The notes under the pieces: generated by a model
Told to the model about the DNA's origin: nothing
Seen by the model: the letters and a program-made list of their open reading frames with translations, nothing else
The model's database searches: none
Shown: positions 33,476-41,960 of the stretch, in pieces
Position numbering within the stretch: position 1 is the stretch's first letter
Layout: every line of letters starts with the position of its first letter
Assembly: GCA_036495715.1 (NCBI GenBank)
Contig: DASXML010000013.1
Coordinates: forward strand, 1-64,000
Direction of reading: 5' to 3'
Length of the DNA stretch: 64,000 bases
Source: Scandinavium sp036495715
GTDB lineage: Bacteria; Pseudomonadota; Gammaproteobacteria; Enterobacterales; Enterobacteriaceae
Made by a program: the position numbers and the translations under genes

Positions 33476-33503
33476 TTGCATCAAATCGCGACCAGCGTAT
33501 AGT
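33476..33503 (+). promoter_or_regulatory. Promoter of the initiator tRNA gene
   Basis: -35 TTGCAT (33476-33481), 16-bp spacer, -10 TATAGT (33498-33503), followed by GCGC. A GC-rich discriminator of this kind is typical of stringently controlled stable-RNA promoters. Confidence 0.7.
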
Positions 33504-33516
33504 GCGCTTCCACGGA

Positions 33517-33593
<77 letters not shown>

Positions 33594-33608
33594 CTTCATA
33601 AAACAATA

Positions 33609-33632
33609 GGCACCTTAACGGGTGTTTTTTTG
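33609..33632 (+). terminator. tRNA-fMet terminator
   Basis: A short stem CACC-TTAACG-GGTG followed by eight T, 16 bp after the tRNA CCA end. The stem is weak but the T-run is long, as often seen after tRNA genes. Confidence 0.65.
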
Positions 33633-33655
33633 TATCTGAAATCCAGTAAACTCTC

Positions 33656-33680
33656 AAAAAAATGACGCCTTTCGGCGCCA
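33656..33680 (-). terminator. amiC terminator
   Basis: Minus strand TGGCGCC-GAAA-GGCGTCA (7-bp stem with one G-U pair and a stable GAAA loop) followed by seven T, 20 bp after the amiC stop. A T-rich stretch on the other side may make it bidirectional. Confidence 0.8.
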
Positions 33681-33700
33681 TTCTCTTTTTTCTGACTCTC

Positions 33701-34954
33701 TCAGCCACGTCGCGCAAGCGTTGCGCCATCGGCAAAGTAGGCTTTAATCCCGGCCAGAATCGACTCTGCCACTTCCTGCTGGAACGTTGCCGTCTTGAGT
33801 TTACGTTCTTCTTCCACATTACTGATAAACGCCGTTTCGACCAGAATCGACGGGATGTCCGGCGCTTTCAACACCGCAAAACCGGCCTGCTCTACGCTAT
33901 TTTTATGCAGGTTGTTGACCTTACCCAGCCTGCCCAACACCGCTTTACCAAATTTCAGGCTGTCGTTGATGGTCAGCGACTGCACCATATCGAACATGGT
34001 GTGATCGACATAGCGATCGCCACTTTTGCTGACCCCGCCAATCAAATCCGAGGCGTTCTGCGTTTGTGCCAAATATTTTGCCGCGGTACTGGTCGCGCCT
34101 TTGGTCGAAAGTGCAAACACCGACGAGCCACTCGGCTGGCGACTGGTAAAGGCATCAGCATGAATGGAGACAAACAGGTCGGCGCGCTGTTTCTGCGCTT
34201 TGGCCACGCGTACTTTCAGCGGAATGAACACATCTTCATTTCGCGTCATGTAGGCCTTCATATTGCCTTCTTTCTCGATAAGCGTTCTCAGGCGACGGGC
34301 GATTTGCAGTACCACGTCTTTTTCTCGCGTTTTATATTTACCCACCGCACCGGAGTCTTCACCGCCGTGCCCTGGGTCAAGCATGATAACAATGGGTCTG
34401 TCACGCCCGGCTTTACCCGGCTGCGGGCCACTCTGCGCCGGAGGCACCTGCTTATCCAGATCGCCTTTGTTGTAATCTTCCAGTAACGCCAGCAGCGGAT
34501 CCTGCACTTCCGTCGACGTCGACGGATACAGATCCATCACCAGACGCTCTTTAAATCCCGCTACGGCCGCAAGCGCAAACAATTGTGGCTTAACGTTTTG
34601 CTTGAGTTCAAACACCATGCGCACGGTTTGCGGATCGAACTGCCCCACGCGCGCCGATTTGATATAGGGATCGTCGCTGCGGATCTGCTCGCCCATGCCT
34701 TTCAGCACGGAATTGAGGTTCACGCCTTCGAGATCGACCACGACTCGCTCGGGATTGCTCAGCGCAAACTGCTTATATTTCAGTTCATGGCTGGATTCTA
34801 TCGTCACGCGAGTATAGGTGGACGAAGGCCAGACGCGCACCGCCACAACCCGGCTTTCAGCAGCCAGACCCACCTGACTTACGCTGAGTAACCACATGGC
34901 CCCCGCTCCCTTAATAAAGCGACGGCGGCTTAATCCTGACTGACTTCCAGACAT
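33701..34954 (-). CDS. amiC: N-acetylmuramoyl-L-alanine amidase AmiC
   Basis: Periplasmic zinc amidase splitting septal peptidoglycan during daughter-cell separation; activated by NlpD. The chosen start ATG 34954 (GGGAGAGG upstream) gives 417 aa as in E. coli; the open frame starts 8 codons earlier. The N-terminus has a twin-arginine signal SRRRFIKGAGAMWLL. An AMIN septal-targeting domain (about 35-135) precedes Amidase_3, with zinc/catalytic residues in LDPGHGGEDSGAVG, SIHADAF and ILVETAFISN. It diverges from argA. Confidence 0.97.
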   Translation of the reverse strand: MSGSQSGLSRRRFIKGAGAMWLLSVSQVGLAAESRVVAVRVWPSSTYTRVTIESSHELKYKQFALSNPERVVVDLEGVNLNSVLKGMGEQIRSDDPYIKSARVGQFDPQTVRMVFELKQNVKPQLFALAAVAGFKERLVMDLYPSTSTEVQDPLLALLEDYNKGDLDKQVPPAQSGPQPGKAGRDRPIVIMLDPGHGGEDSGAVGKYKTREKDVVLQIARRLRTLIEKEGNMKAYMTRNEDVFIPLKVRVAKAQKQRADLFVSIHADAFTSRQPSGSSVFALSTKGATSTAAKYLAQTQNASDLIGGVSKSGDRYVDHTMFDMVQSLTINDSLKFGKAVLGRLGKVNNLHKNSVEQAGFAVLKAPDIPSILVETAFISNVEEERKLKTATFQQEVAESILAGIKAYFADGATLARRG

Positions 34955-35131
34955 GCCTCTCCCAAGCAAAAAATTCAATTTAGCAATTTAAACGACTCGT
35001 TTGACCGAAAACTTTAACCAAAGCCGCATAAACTGTCATCTATAAAAGGGTAAACAATCCTGATTCATTCCATTTTCTCCGCACTTGTCTTCACACATTC
35101 GTTGAAATTGCTGCTTGCACTGACAAGCAAA

Positions 35132-35170
35132 ACAGAATAAAAATACACTTATTACGAATAATCATGCATC
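35132..35170. promoter_or_regulatory. Pair of ARG boxes (ArgR operator) of argA
   Basis: Two 18-bp boxes, ACAGAATAAAAATACACT (35132-35149) and TACGAATAATCATGCATC (35153-35170). Each fits WNTGAATWWWWATTCANW in its core and they are 3 bp apart, the standard spacing for an ArgR hexamer. They end 11 bp before the argA start, overlapping the expected promoter. Confidence 0.8.
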
Positions 35171-35181
35171 GAGGTTGTACT

Positions 35182-36513
35182 GTGGTGAAGGAACGTAAAA
35201 CCGAACTGGTTGAAGGATTTCGTCATTCTGTGCCCTACATTAACGCCCACCGTGGCAAGACATTTGTCATTATGCTCGGCGGAGAAGCGATTGAGCATGA
35301 GAATTTTTCAAGCATAGTCAATGATATAGGATTATTGCACAGTTTAGGCATTCGTCTGGTACTGGTTTACGGCGCGCGCCCGCAGATTGATGCAAATCTA
35401 GCGGAACACCATCATGAGCCGCTGTATCACAAAAATACCCGTGTGACTGATGCCAAAACGCTCGACCTGGTGAAACAAGCGGCAGGAATGTTACAACTCG
35501 ACATCACTGCACGACTGTCGATGAGTCTCAATAACACACCGTTGCAGGGTGCGCATATCAATGTGGTGAGCGGAAACTTCATCATCGCACAGCCGTTGGG
35601 CGTCGATGATGGCATTGATTACTGCCACAGCGGACGTATTCGTCGTATCGATGAAGAAGCTATCCATCGCCAACTCGACAGCGGCGCCATCGTGCTGATG
35701 GGGCCTGTTGCGGTCTCCGTGACCGGCGAAAGTTTTAATCTGACATCCGAAGAAATTGCCACTCAGTTAGCCATTAAACTGAAAGCTGAAAAGATGATTG
35801 GCTTCTGCTCTTCACAGGGTGTTTTGGACAAACAGGGCACGATTATTCCCGAACTGTTCCCCAATGAAGCCCAGGCAAGAGTCGAAACGCTGGAAAATGA
35901 AGGGGATTATTATTCCGGTACGGTGCGTTTTCTGCGTGGGGCGGTCAAAGCCTGCCGCAGCGGCGTGCGTCGCTGTCACTTACTGAGCTATCAGGAAAAC
36001 GGCGCGCTGTTACAGGAACTGTTCTCCCGTGACGGCATCGGCACGCAGATTGTGATGGAGAGCGCCGAGCAAATTCGCCGCGCGACCATCAACGATATCG
36101 GCGGGATCCTTGAGCTGATTGAGCCGCTGGAACAACAGGGCATCCTGGTGCGCCGTTCACGTGAACAGTTAGAAATGGAAATCGATAAATTCACGGTCAT
36201 TCAGCGCGATAATACCACCATCGCCTGCGCCGCGCTGTATCCCTTCCCGGAAGAGCGCATCGGCGAAATGGCGTGTGTGGCGGTGCATCCTGACTATCGC
36301 AGTTCTGCGCGCGGTGAGGTGTTGCTTGAACGCGTGGCGGCACAGGCGAAGCAGATGGGTCTCAGCAAACTGTTTGTGCTGACGACGCGTAGCATTCACT
36401 GGTTCCAGGAACGCGGGTTTATGCCAGTGGAAGTGGATTTACTGCCGGAAAGTAAAAAAGAGATGTACAACTATCAGCGTCGCTCGAAGGTGCTGATGGC
36501 GGATTTAACCTGA
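35182..36513 (+). CDS. argA: Amino-acid N-acetyltransferase (N-acetylglutamate synthase) ArgA
   Basis: First enzyme of arginine synthesis, acetylating glutamate with acetyl-CoA; feedback-inhibited by arginine. I chose GTG 35182 (VKERKTELVEGFRHSVPYI), giving 443 aa as in E. coli; the open frame begins six codons earlier inside the ARG boxes. An N-terminal amino-acid-kinase-like domain binds arginine (FVIMLGGEAIEHENF). A C-terminal GNAT domain (about 300-443) has the acetyl-CoA loop VHPDYRSSARGEVLLER. ArgR control is expected from the operator just upstream. Confidence 0.97.
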   Translation: MVKERKTELVEGFRHSVPYINAHRGKTFVIMLGGEAIEHENFSSIVNDIGLLHSLGIRLVLVYGARPQIDANLAEHHHEPLYHKNTRVTDAKTLDLVKQAAGMLQLDITARLSMSLNNTPLQGAHINVVSGNFIIAQPLGVDDGIDYCHSGRIRRIDEEAIHRQLDSGAIVLMGPVAVSVTGESFNLTSEEIATQLAIKLKAEKMIGFCSSQGVLDKQGTIIPELFPNEAQARVETLENEGDYYSGTVRFLRGAVKACRSGVRRCHLLSYQENGALLQELFSRDGIGTQIVMESAEQIRRATINDIGGILELIEPLEQQGILVRRSREQLEMEIDKFTVIQRDNTTIACAALYPFPEERIGEMACVAVHPDYRSSARGEVLLERVAAQAKQMGLSKLFVLTTRSIHWFQERGFMPVEVDLLPESKKEMYNYQRRSKVLMADLT

Positions 36514-36527
36514 TTCCTTTGCCATAT

Positions 36528-36562
36528 TGCCCGGCGGCGCGAGCGCTGACCGGGCATACGAC
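36528..36562. repeat. REP element between argA and recD
   Basis: TGCCCGGCGGCGCGAGCGCT followed by GACCGGGCATACGAC, a near-consensus REP palindrome in the 69-bp convergent gap. It may act as a bidirectional transcription barrier. Confidence 0.8.
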
Positions 36563-36582
36563 ACAATCGATACGTTCCCGTT

Positions 36583-38421
36583 TTAGCCCAATTGAGCAAA
36601 CAACGCCGCCAGCCCGCTGCGCCTTTCGGTTCTGACAGTAATCGCCTGCCCCAACAGCATCGGGTCGGCATACATCGAAAGCTGTTGGCGGGCGCGGGTG
36701 ATCGCCGTATAGACCAGTTCACGCGTCACCAGTGGCACACTTTGCGACGGTAAAATCAGCGCTGCGTGATTAAATTCAGAGCCCTGGGACTTATGCACCG
36801 TCATCGCCCACGCGGTATCGTGTTCCGGTAAACGACTCGGTTGCACGGATTTAATCGCGCCATCCGGCATCGGGAACCACACACGCAGCCCCGTACCTCT
36901 GTCTAACGCAATCCCCATATCGCCATTAAACAGCCCCAGCGCGCTGTCATTGCGGGCAATCATCACCGGACGCCCTTCATACCAGCGAGAGTGTCGTGAC
37001 AGCACAATACGCCGCTTACGGGCTAACGTCTGTTCGAGCTGCTCATTAACGCCACTCACGCCATACGGCCCTTCGCGAAGCGCGCAGAGCACCTGATATT
37101 GCGAGAATGCCGCCAAAATCTCAGCAGGTTCAGCGCGTGCTTTCAGAAGCGCCAGATAATCTGCATAACCTGTCACCGCATCTTCCAGCATCGATTCATA
37201 CTCTGCGGTGGTGCGCAGTGGCATCAGGGCGATATCGGAAAAGTCTTGCGCAAAGACCGCTTTCATCGCCTTCGCATCGCCATTGTTCACCGCCTTCGCC
37301 AGTTGACCAATGCCTGAATCGCTGCCGAAACGGTAGCTTTTTTGCAACAGGCACAAGCTGTCACGCAGCGCTCCGGCGGCATGACCTTCACCTGTGGGTA
37401 CCGGCATTCCGGTCAGATGACGCAATTCCTGCGCACGCTCTGGCGTATAACCGGCATTCACCCAGGCGCAAACGTCGCCCAGCACCGCTCCGGCTTCTAC
37501 CGACGCCAGCTGGTCGCGGTCGCCGAGAAAAATAACGCGGGCATGCGCCGGAAGTGCGTCAATCAGTCTCGCCATCATCGGCAGGTCAATCATCGACGCT
37601 TCATCGACCACCAGCACGTCCAAATGCAGCGGATTTTCCGCGTGATAGCGCAGGCGTTGACTGCCAGGCTGCGCGCCAAGTAGACGGTGAAGCGTTCCGG
37701 CTTCAGCAGGCAGCATTTTTTTCTGTTCATCGGTTAACGGCAACTGGCGCAGCGCGGCCCCTAACGATTCCGTCAGACGCGCCGCCGCTTTACCCGTCGG
37801 GGCGGCCAGGCGGATACGGCATTTCGGCTGAGTGTTGGTCTGAATAATCGCCGCCAGCAGTTTCGCGACGGTCGTGGTCTTCCCGGTACCTGGGCCACCG
37901 GAAATCACCGAGATGCGTCGGGTCAGTGCCACGGCAGCGGCGACTTTTTGCCAATCGATGTCGTCGGAAGGCGGAAACAGCGCCGCCAGCGTTGTACTCA
38001 ACTGGGCTTCATCACCGGAGAAAACGGGTTCTGCCTGACTAAAAAAACGGGCAATTGCCAGCTCATTACGCCACAAGCGGTTGAGATACAAACGCCCCTC
38101 GCACAGCACCAGCGGCGTTGCGTCTGACCCATTACTGACGGCCGGAGAAGCCAGCAGGCACTTCTCAACGTGTTGAACAGGCCCAGCCAGTTCAAACAGC
38201 TGTTGCCAAAGCACTTGAGCACGCCCCGTGGATTGTTCATCAGCGTGAAAACGGGAGAGCGGCAAGCACACGTGCCCTTCCCCGACATCACGGCTCAGCA
38301 GTGCCGCCGCCAGCATCACCGCTGGGTTATCATGCTCTGCAACCATCAGGGCAAACTGCACGTCCAGCGGGCGCAACAGCTTTTGCTGCGCGGCCTCCAT
38401 CAGCAGGGCTTCCATGGTCAT
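36583..38421 (-). CDS. recD: RecBCD exonuclease V alpha subunit, RecD helicase
   Basis: 5'-3' SF1B helicase subunit of RecBCD. I chose ATG 38421 because it overlaps the recB stop as TGATG and aligns residue for residue with E. coli RecD (RPLDVQ from residue 17). This gives 612 aa; a GTG one codon upstream is less likely. The N-terminal RecB-interaction domain is followed by Walker A (ISGGPGTGKTTTV), DEAS box (VVDEASMIDLPMM), GDRDQLASVEAG and the C-terminal AMTVHKSQGSEF and TRELVYTAITRAR motifs. All key motifs are intact. Confidence 0.97.
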   Translation of the reverse strand: MTMEALLMEAAQQKLLRPLDVQFALMVAEHDNPAVMLAAALLSRDVGEGHVCLPLSRFHADEQSTGRAQVLWQQLFELAGPVQHVEKCLLASPAVSNGSDATPLVLCEGRLYLNRLWRNELAIARFFSQAEPVFSGDEAQLSTTLAALFPPSDDIDWQKVAAAVALTRRISVISGGPGTGKTTTVAKLLAAIIQTNTQPKCRIRLAAPTGKAAARLTESLGAALRQLPLTDEQKKMLPAEAGTLHRLLGAQPGSQRLRYHAENPLHLDVLVVDEASMIDLPMMARLIDALPAHARVIFLGDRDQLASVEAGAVLGDVCAWVNAGYTPERAQELRHLTGMPVPTGEGHAAGALRDSLCLLQKSYRFGSDSGIGQLAKAVNNGDAKAMKAVFAQDFSDIALMPLRTTAEYESMLEDAVTGYADYLALLKARAEPAEILAAFSQYQVLCALREGPYGVSGVNEQLEQTLARKRRIVLSRHSRWYEGRPVMIARNDSALGLFNGDMGIALDRGTGLRVWFPMPDGAIKSVQPSRLPEHDTAWAMTVHKSQGSEFNHAALILPSQSVPLVTRELVYTAITRARQQLSMYADPMLLGQAITVRTERRSGLAALFAQLG

Positions 38422-41400
38422 CACATCACCTCCTGTGTATCGCCTGCAAACAGCACATCAAGGCCGTCGATCAAAGCCCTGTCCGGACGAGTGGCAAAAA
38501 TGCCCTGTCCGCTATCGTCGCCATCCACGCCACGTAAGAACAGGTAAATCACACCGCCGAAGTGGCTTTCATAATCGTAATCTGACAGCCTATGCCGCAG
38601 ATAGCGGTGCAGTGCCAGACTATAGAGCTGGTATTGCAGGTCATAGCGGTGCGATTGCATGGCCTGTGTCATCGCCGCCTGCGTATAGGCTTCGCTGTTT
38701 TCGCCAAGCCAGTTAGATTTGTAATCCAGCAGGTAGTAGCGCCCATCGTGACGGAAAACCAGGTCGATAAAACCTTTTAGCATCCCGCTCACCTGACGGA
38801 AATCAAGCGACGGGCAGCCTGCTGAAAGCGGGTCATGCTGACGAATTATGCTGTCCAGCGCCTGCGGGATCAGCAGTTGTTCAATCGGCAGATAAAACTC
38901 CATTTCGACCTGTTTGTCTCTGGCGGCCAGCTGACTCAGCGAAATCCCCGCACCGGACAGCGGCGTTTGCAGTACCGTGGTCAGCCACTGGGTCAGAACC
39001 GGCGCCCATTTTGCGTCGAAACCGTTACGCTCTAACTGCTCCAACATCCATTCTTCTGATACCGGCTGGGTAAAATCTATCTCTTCAAACAGGCTATGCA
39101 GGAACGTCCCTGGCGAGGCACCGCGCGGGAAGTGATGCGGCGTCAGCTCCGGCTCATCAGCAACGTCGGCAACGCCTGCGGCATCAATATCCAGTCGCGG
39201 CAGCAGATCCTGGGCCACACTGTGACCACGCTGTTGCAGGCCGGAATAACTGGTCACTCGCCAGTCGTCGATAATACGCCGCTGCATCTCTCTGGCCCGC
39301 AGCTCAGGCATTTCCGGCGTAATCGCCTGCCAGCGCCCCCCTTCCGGTAACGTTGGGATATGCAGCGCAATATGTTCGTTGCAGAGTTCACGCAAGCAGG
39401 CTTCAAGCCCTGCCGCGTCTTTGGCCTCACCTTTTTGTACCAGCCGCCCTAACGCGCTGTGGTGCAGTTCGGTGTCGGTCGCTTTGTCACTGCGGCGCGG
39501 GCTGAGTGGAGCGATGCCTAAACTGCAATGCCAAATGGCACGGGTCAGCGCCACGTACAACAAACGCAAATCCTCTGCCAGCCGCTCAGCTTCGGCAAGT
39601 TCAAGACTTTCCTCGCCGTTGTGCAAATCGAGCACCGCCGCAAAAGAGTTTCGATCGTGATAAAACGCCTGATCCTGTTTGCGGTAGCGGGCAATAAACG
39701 GTAGCCAGACCAGCGAATATTCCAGCCCTTTCGATTTATGCACCGTCACGATTTGCACCAGGTGTTTATCGCTTTCCAGACGCATCTGCTGACTGGACGA
39801 TCCGCTGTCCGGCCCACCAATCTGCTGTGCCAGCCAACGCATTAGTGCGTGCTCACTTTCGAGTTGCCCGGCGGCTTCCTGCAATAACTCACTGAGGTGC
39901 AGAATATCGGTCAGACGGCGCTCGCCGCCATGTGTCGCCAGCAGATTCTCAGCAATATTACGAGCCGCCATCAGCGCCCGCAGCATCGCCATCACGCCTC
40001 GTTGCTGCCAGAGTTGACGGTAACGACTGAACTCCTCCACCACGGCATCCCAGGCCAATTCATCCAGATTGAGACGTTCAATATCCTGCGCGTTAAGGCC
40101 AAACAACGAACTGGCAAGCGCGCTACGCAGGCTGCTTTCCCTTTCCGGGGCCAGCACGGCCTGCAACAGCCACAGCAGTTCCTGGGCTTCTGGCGTTTCG
40201 AATACGCTGTCTCGATTAGATAAATAAACCGATGGAATGCCCAGCACGTTTAATGCATCACGCACTAGCGCCGCTTCCTGCCGATTACGCACCAGCACGG
40301 TAACGTCAGACGCCGCAACCGGGCGCGATTTTTCACCGCGCCACAGTAGCGCGTCACCCCGCTGCCCGGCGCTGAGCCAGTCGCGAATTTGCCCGGCGCA
40401 CAGTTGCGCCATAAAAGCCTGATAATCCCCCGCGCCCACGTTGCTGCCTGGCATCAGCCAGAAACTCATCGCGGGCTGATCCTCGCCCTTCAGCTCAAAG
40501 CGCAGCCCCTGATTTTTAGGTGCGGATTTGACCGGCAAAAAGGGAATATCGCGGAACATGAAAGGATTATCGGAAAAACCGAACAAGCGATTGACGCTGT
40601 CCACCACGCCCGGCGCTGAACGCCAGTTGGTGTCGAGCGTGTAATGGGCAGACACGTCGCCACGCGCGCGCATGTAGGTAAAAATATCCGCGCCGCGAAA
40701 TGCGTAAATCGCCTGTTTTGGATCACCAATCAGCAGCAGTGCGGTGTCAGCCTGCTGTCGCCAGATGCGACGGAAAATGCGGTACTGCTGCGGATCGGTA
40801 TCCTGAAATTCATCGATCATCGCCACCGGAAAACGTTGCCGGATGGCTGCCGCCAGCGCATCACCGCTGTCGCCGTGGAGTGCCTCATCGAGACGGCTCA
40901 GCATGTCGTCAAAGCCCAGTTCACCCCGACGTTTTTTCTCTCGCGCCACAGCCTCACGGATCTCAACCATCGCCCGCGAAATCACTAAATCGTTGAGTGA
41001 CGGCGGCGCGGCCAACAGGGCTTCAATGGTGTCAAACAGTGGGTGCTGTGGCGGGCTTCCACCCTCTTTGGTTCGGGAATACAAGAAAGATTGAGAAAAT
41101 TTCTCCAGCGAATCGGGTAACTGGTAGCCGGTGTTTTCTTCCGTGGCCCAGGCGCTTATTTTGTCGATCCATTTGCCCTGGTTGCCTCGGTTAAACTTAC
41201 GTCTGTCGAGGTCAGAATTTTCCAGCAGATCGCCAATTTCACTGACTGCCGCCAGCCACTGTGTTTTCAATTCACCAAGCTGCGCCACAATTTGCTGATG
41301 GCGTGCAATCAGCGTTTCGTCAGACGGCGGCGTTTTAAGCTGCGGCGCTTCACCTTGTAGGTAACGATCGATAGATTTCAATAAATCCTGCGGGCCTCTC

Positions 41401-41960
41401 CAGCTCGCATGTATGGCTTCTGCAACGTCGCGTGGAAGCGGATAACAGTGGCGTCGCCAGAAGTCGGCGCAGGCCTGAAAGCGCAGTCGTGATTCATCTT
41501 CGATGAGCTGTTGTTCAAACAACATGCCAGACTCGAACGCATTAAGGCTCAGCATACGCTGACAAAAACCGTGGATGGTAAATACTGCCGCTTCGTCCAT
41601 CTGCCGTTCGGCCAGCAATAGCACTTCTGCGGCTTGTTCAGGATCGGGGATTTCGGCCAGCAGACTGGCGTAAAGCGGGTTATCGGTGCTATTACGCAGA
41701 CAGGCGATACGCAGTTCGTGAATATTGCTGCGAATACGGCCACGCAGTTCTTCGGTGGCCGCTTCGGTGAACGTCACCACCAGCAATTCTTCGACATCGA
41801 CAGGACGGAAAAAGGCGGCCTCGCCGCCTAATCCGAGCAACAACCGCAGATAGAGTGCGGCGATGGTGTAGGTTTTTCCGGTGCCCGCTGAGGCTTCAAT
41901 CAGGCGCTCACCTGTTAACGGTAAGCGCAGGGGATTTAAGGACTCGGCGGTCTCGGTCAT
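38421..41960 (-). CDS. recB: RecBCD exonuclease V beta subunit, RecB helicase-nuclease
   Basis: 3'-5' SF1A helicase and the only nuclease of RecBCD; loads RecA after Chi. The start ATG 41960 (MTETAESLNPLRLPL) overlaps the ptrA stop as ATGA and gives 1179 aa (E. coli 1180). Walker A is EASAGTGKTYT near residue 25. Other helicase motifs are VTFTEAATEELR, IDEFQDTDPQQY, GDPKQAIYAFRGAD, VTVHKSKGLEY and LLYVALTRA. The C-terminal nuclease has the D-x-K catalytic pair in LLDYKSNWLG. The extra 18 upstream codons of the open frame fall inside ptrA. Confidence 0.97.
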   Translation of the reverse strand: MTETAESLNPLRLPLTGERLIEASAGTGKTYTIAALYLRLLLGLGGEAAFFRPVDVEELLVVTFTEAATEELRGRIRSNIHELRIACLRNSTDNPLYASLLAEIPDPEQAAEVLLLAERQMDEAAVFTIHGFCQRMLSLNAFESGMLFEQQLIEDESRLRFQACADFWRRHCYPLPRDVAEAIHASWRGPQDLLKSIDRYLQGEAPQLKTPPSDETLIARHQQIVAQLGELKTQWLAAVSEIGDLLENSDLDRRKFNRGNQGKWIDKISAWATEENTGYQLPDSLEKFSQSFLYSRTKEGGSPPQHPLFDTIEALLAAPPSLNDLVISRAMVEIREAVAREKKRRGELGFDDMLSRLDEALHGDSGDALAAAIRQRFPVAMIDEFQDTDPQQYRIFRRIWRQQADTALLLIGDPKQAIYAFRGADIFTYMRARGDVSAHYTLDTNWRSAPGVVDSVNRLFGFSDNPFMFRDIPFLPVKSAPKNQGLRFELKGEDQPAMSFWLMPGSNVGAGDYQAFMAQLCAGQIRDWLSAGQRGDALLWRGEKSRPVAASDVTVLVRNRQEAALVRDALNVLGIPSVYLSNRDSVFETPEAQELLWLLQAVLAPERESSLRSALASSLFGLNAQDIERLNLDELAWDAVVEEFSRYRQLWQQRGVMAMLRALMAARNIAENLLATHGGERRLTDILHLSELLQEAAGQLESEHALMRWLAQQIGGPDSGSSSQQMRLESDKHLVQIVTVHKSKGLEYSLVWLPFIARYRKQDQAFYHDRNSFAAVLDLHNGEESLELAEAERLAEDLRLLYVALTRAIWHCSLGIAPLSPRRSDKATDTELHHSALGRLVQKGEAKDAAGLEACLRELCNEHIALHIPTLPEGGRWQAITPEMPELRAREMQRRIIDDWRVTSYSGLQQRGHSVAQDLLPRLDIDAAGVADVADEPELTPHHFPRGASPGTFLHSLFEEIDFTQPVSEEWMLEQLERNGFDAKWAPVLTQWLTTVLQTPLSGAGISLSQLAARDKQVEMEFYLPIEQLLIPQALDSIIRQHDPLSAGCPSLDFRQVSGMLKGFIDLVFRHDGRYYLLDYKSNWLGENSEAYTQAAMTQAMQSHRYDLQYQLYSLALHRYLRHRLSDYDYESHFGGVIYLFLRGVDGDDSGQGIFATRPDRALIDGLDVLFAGDTQEVM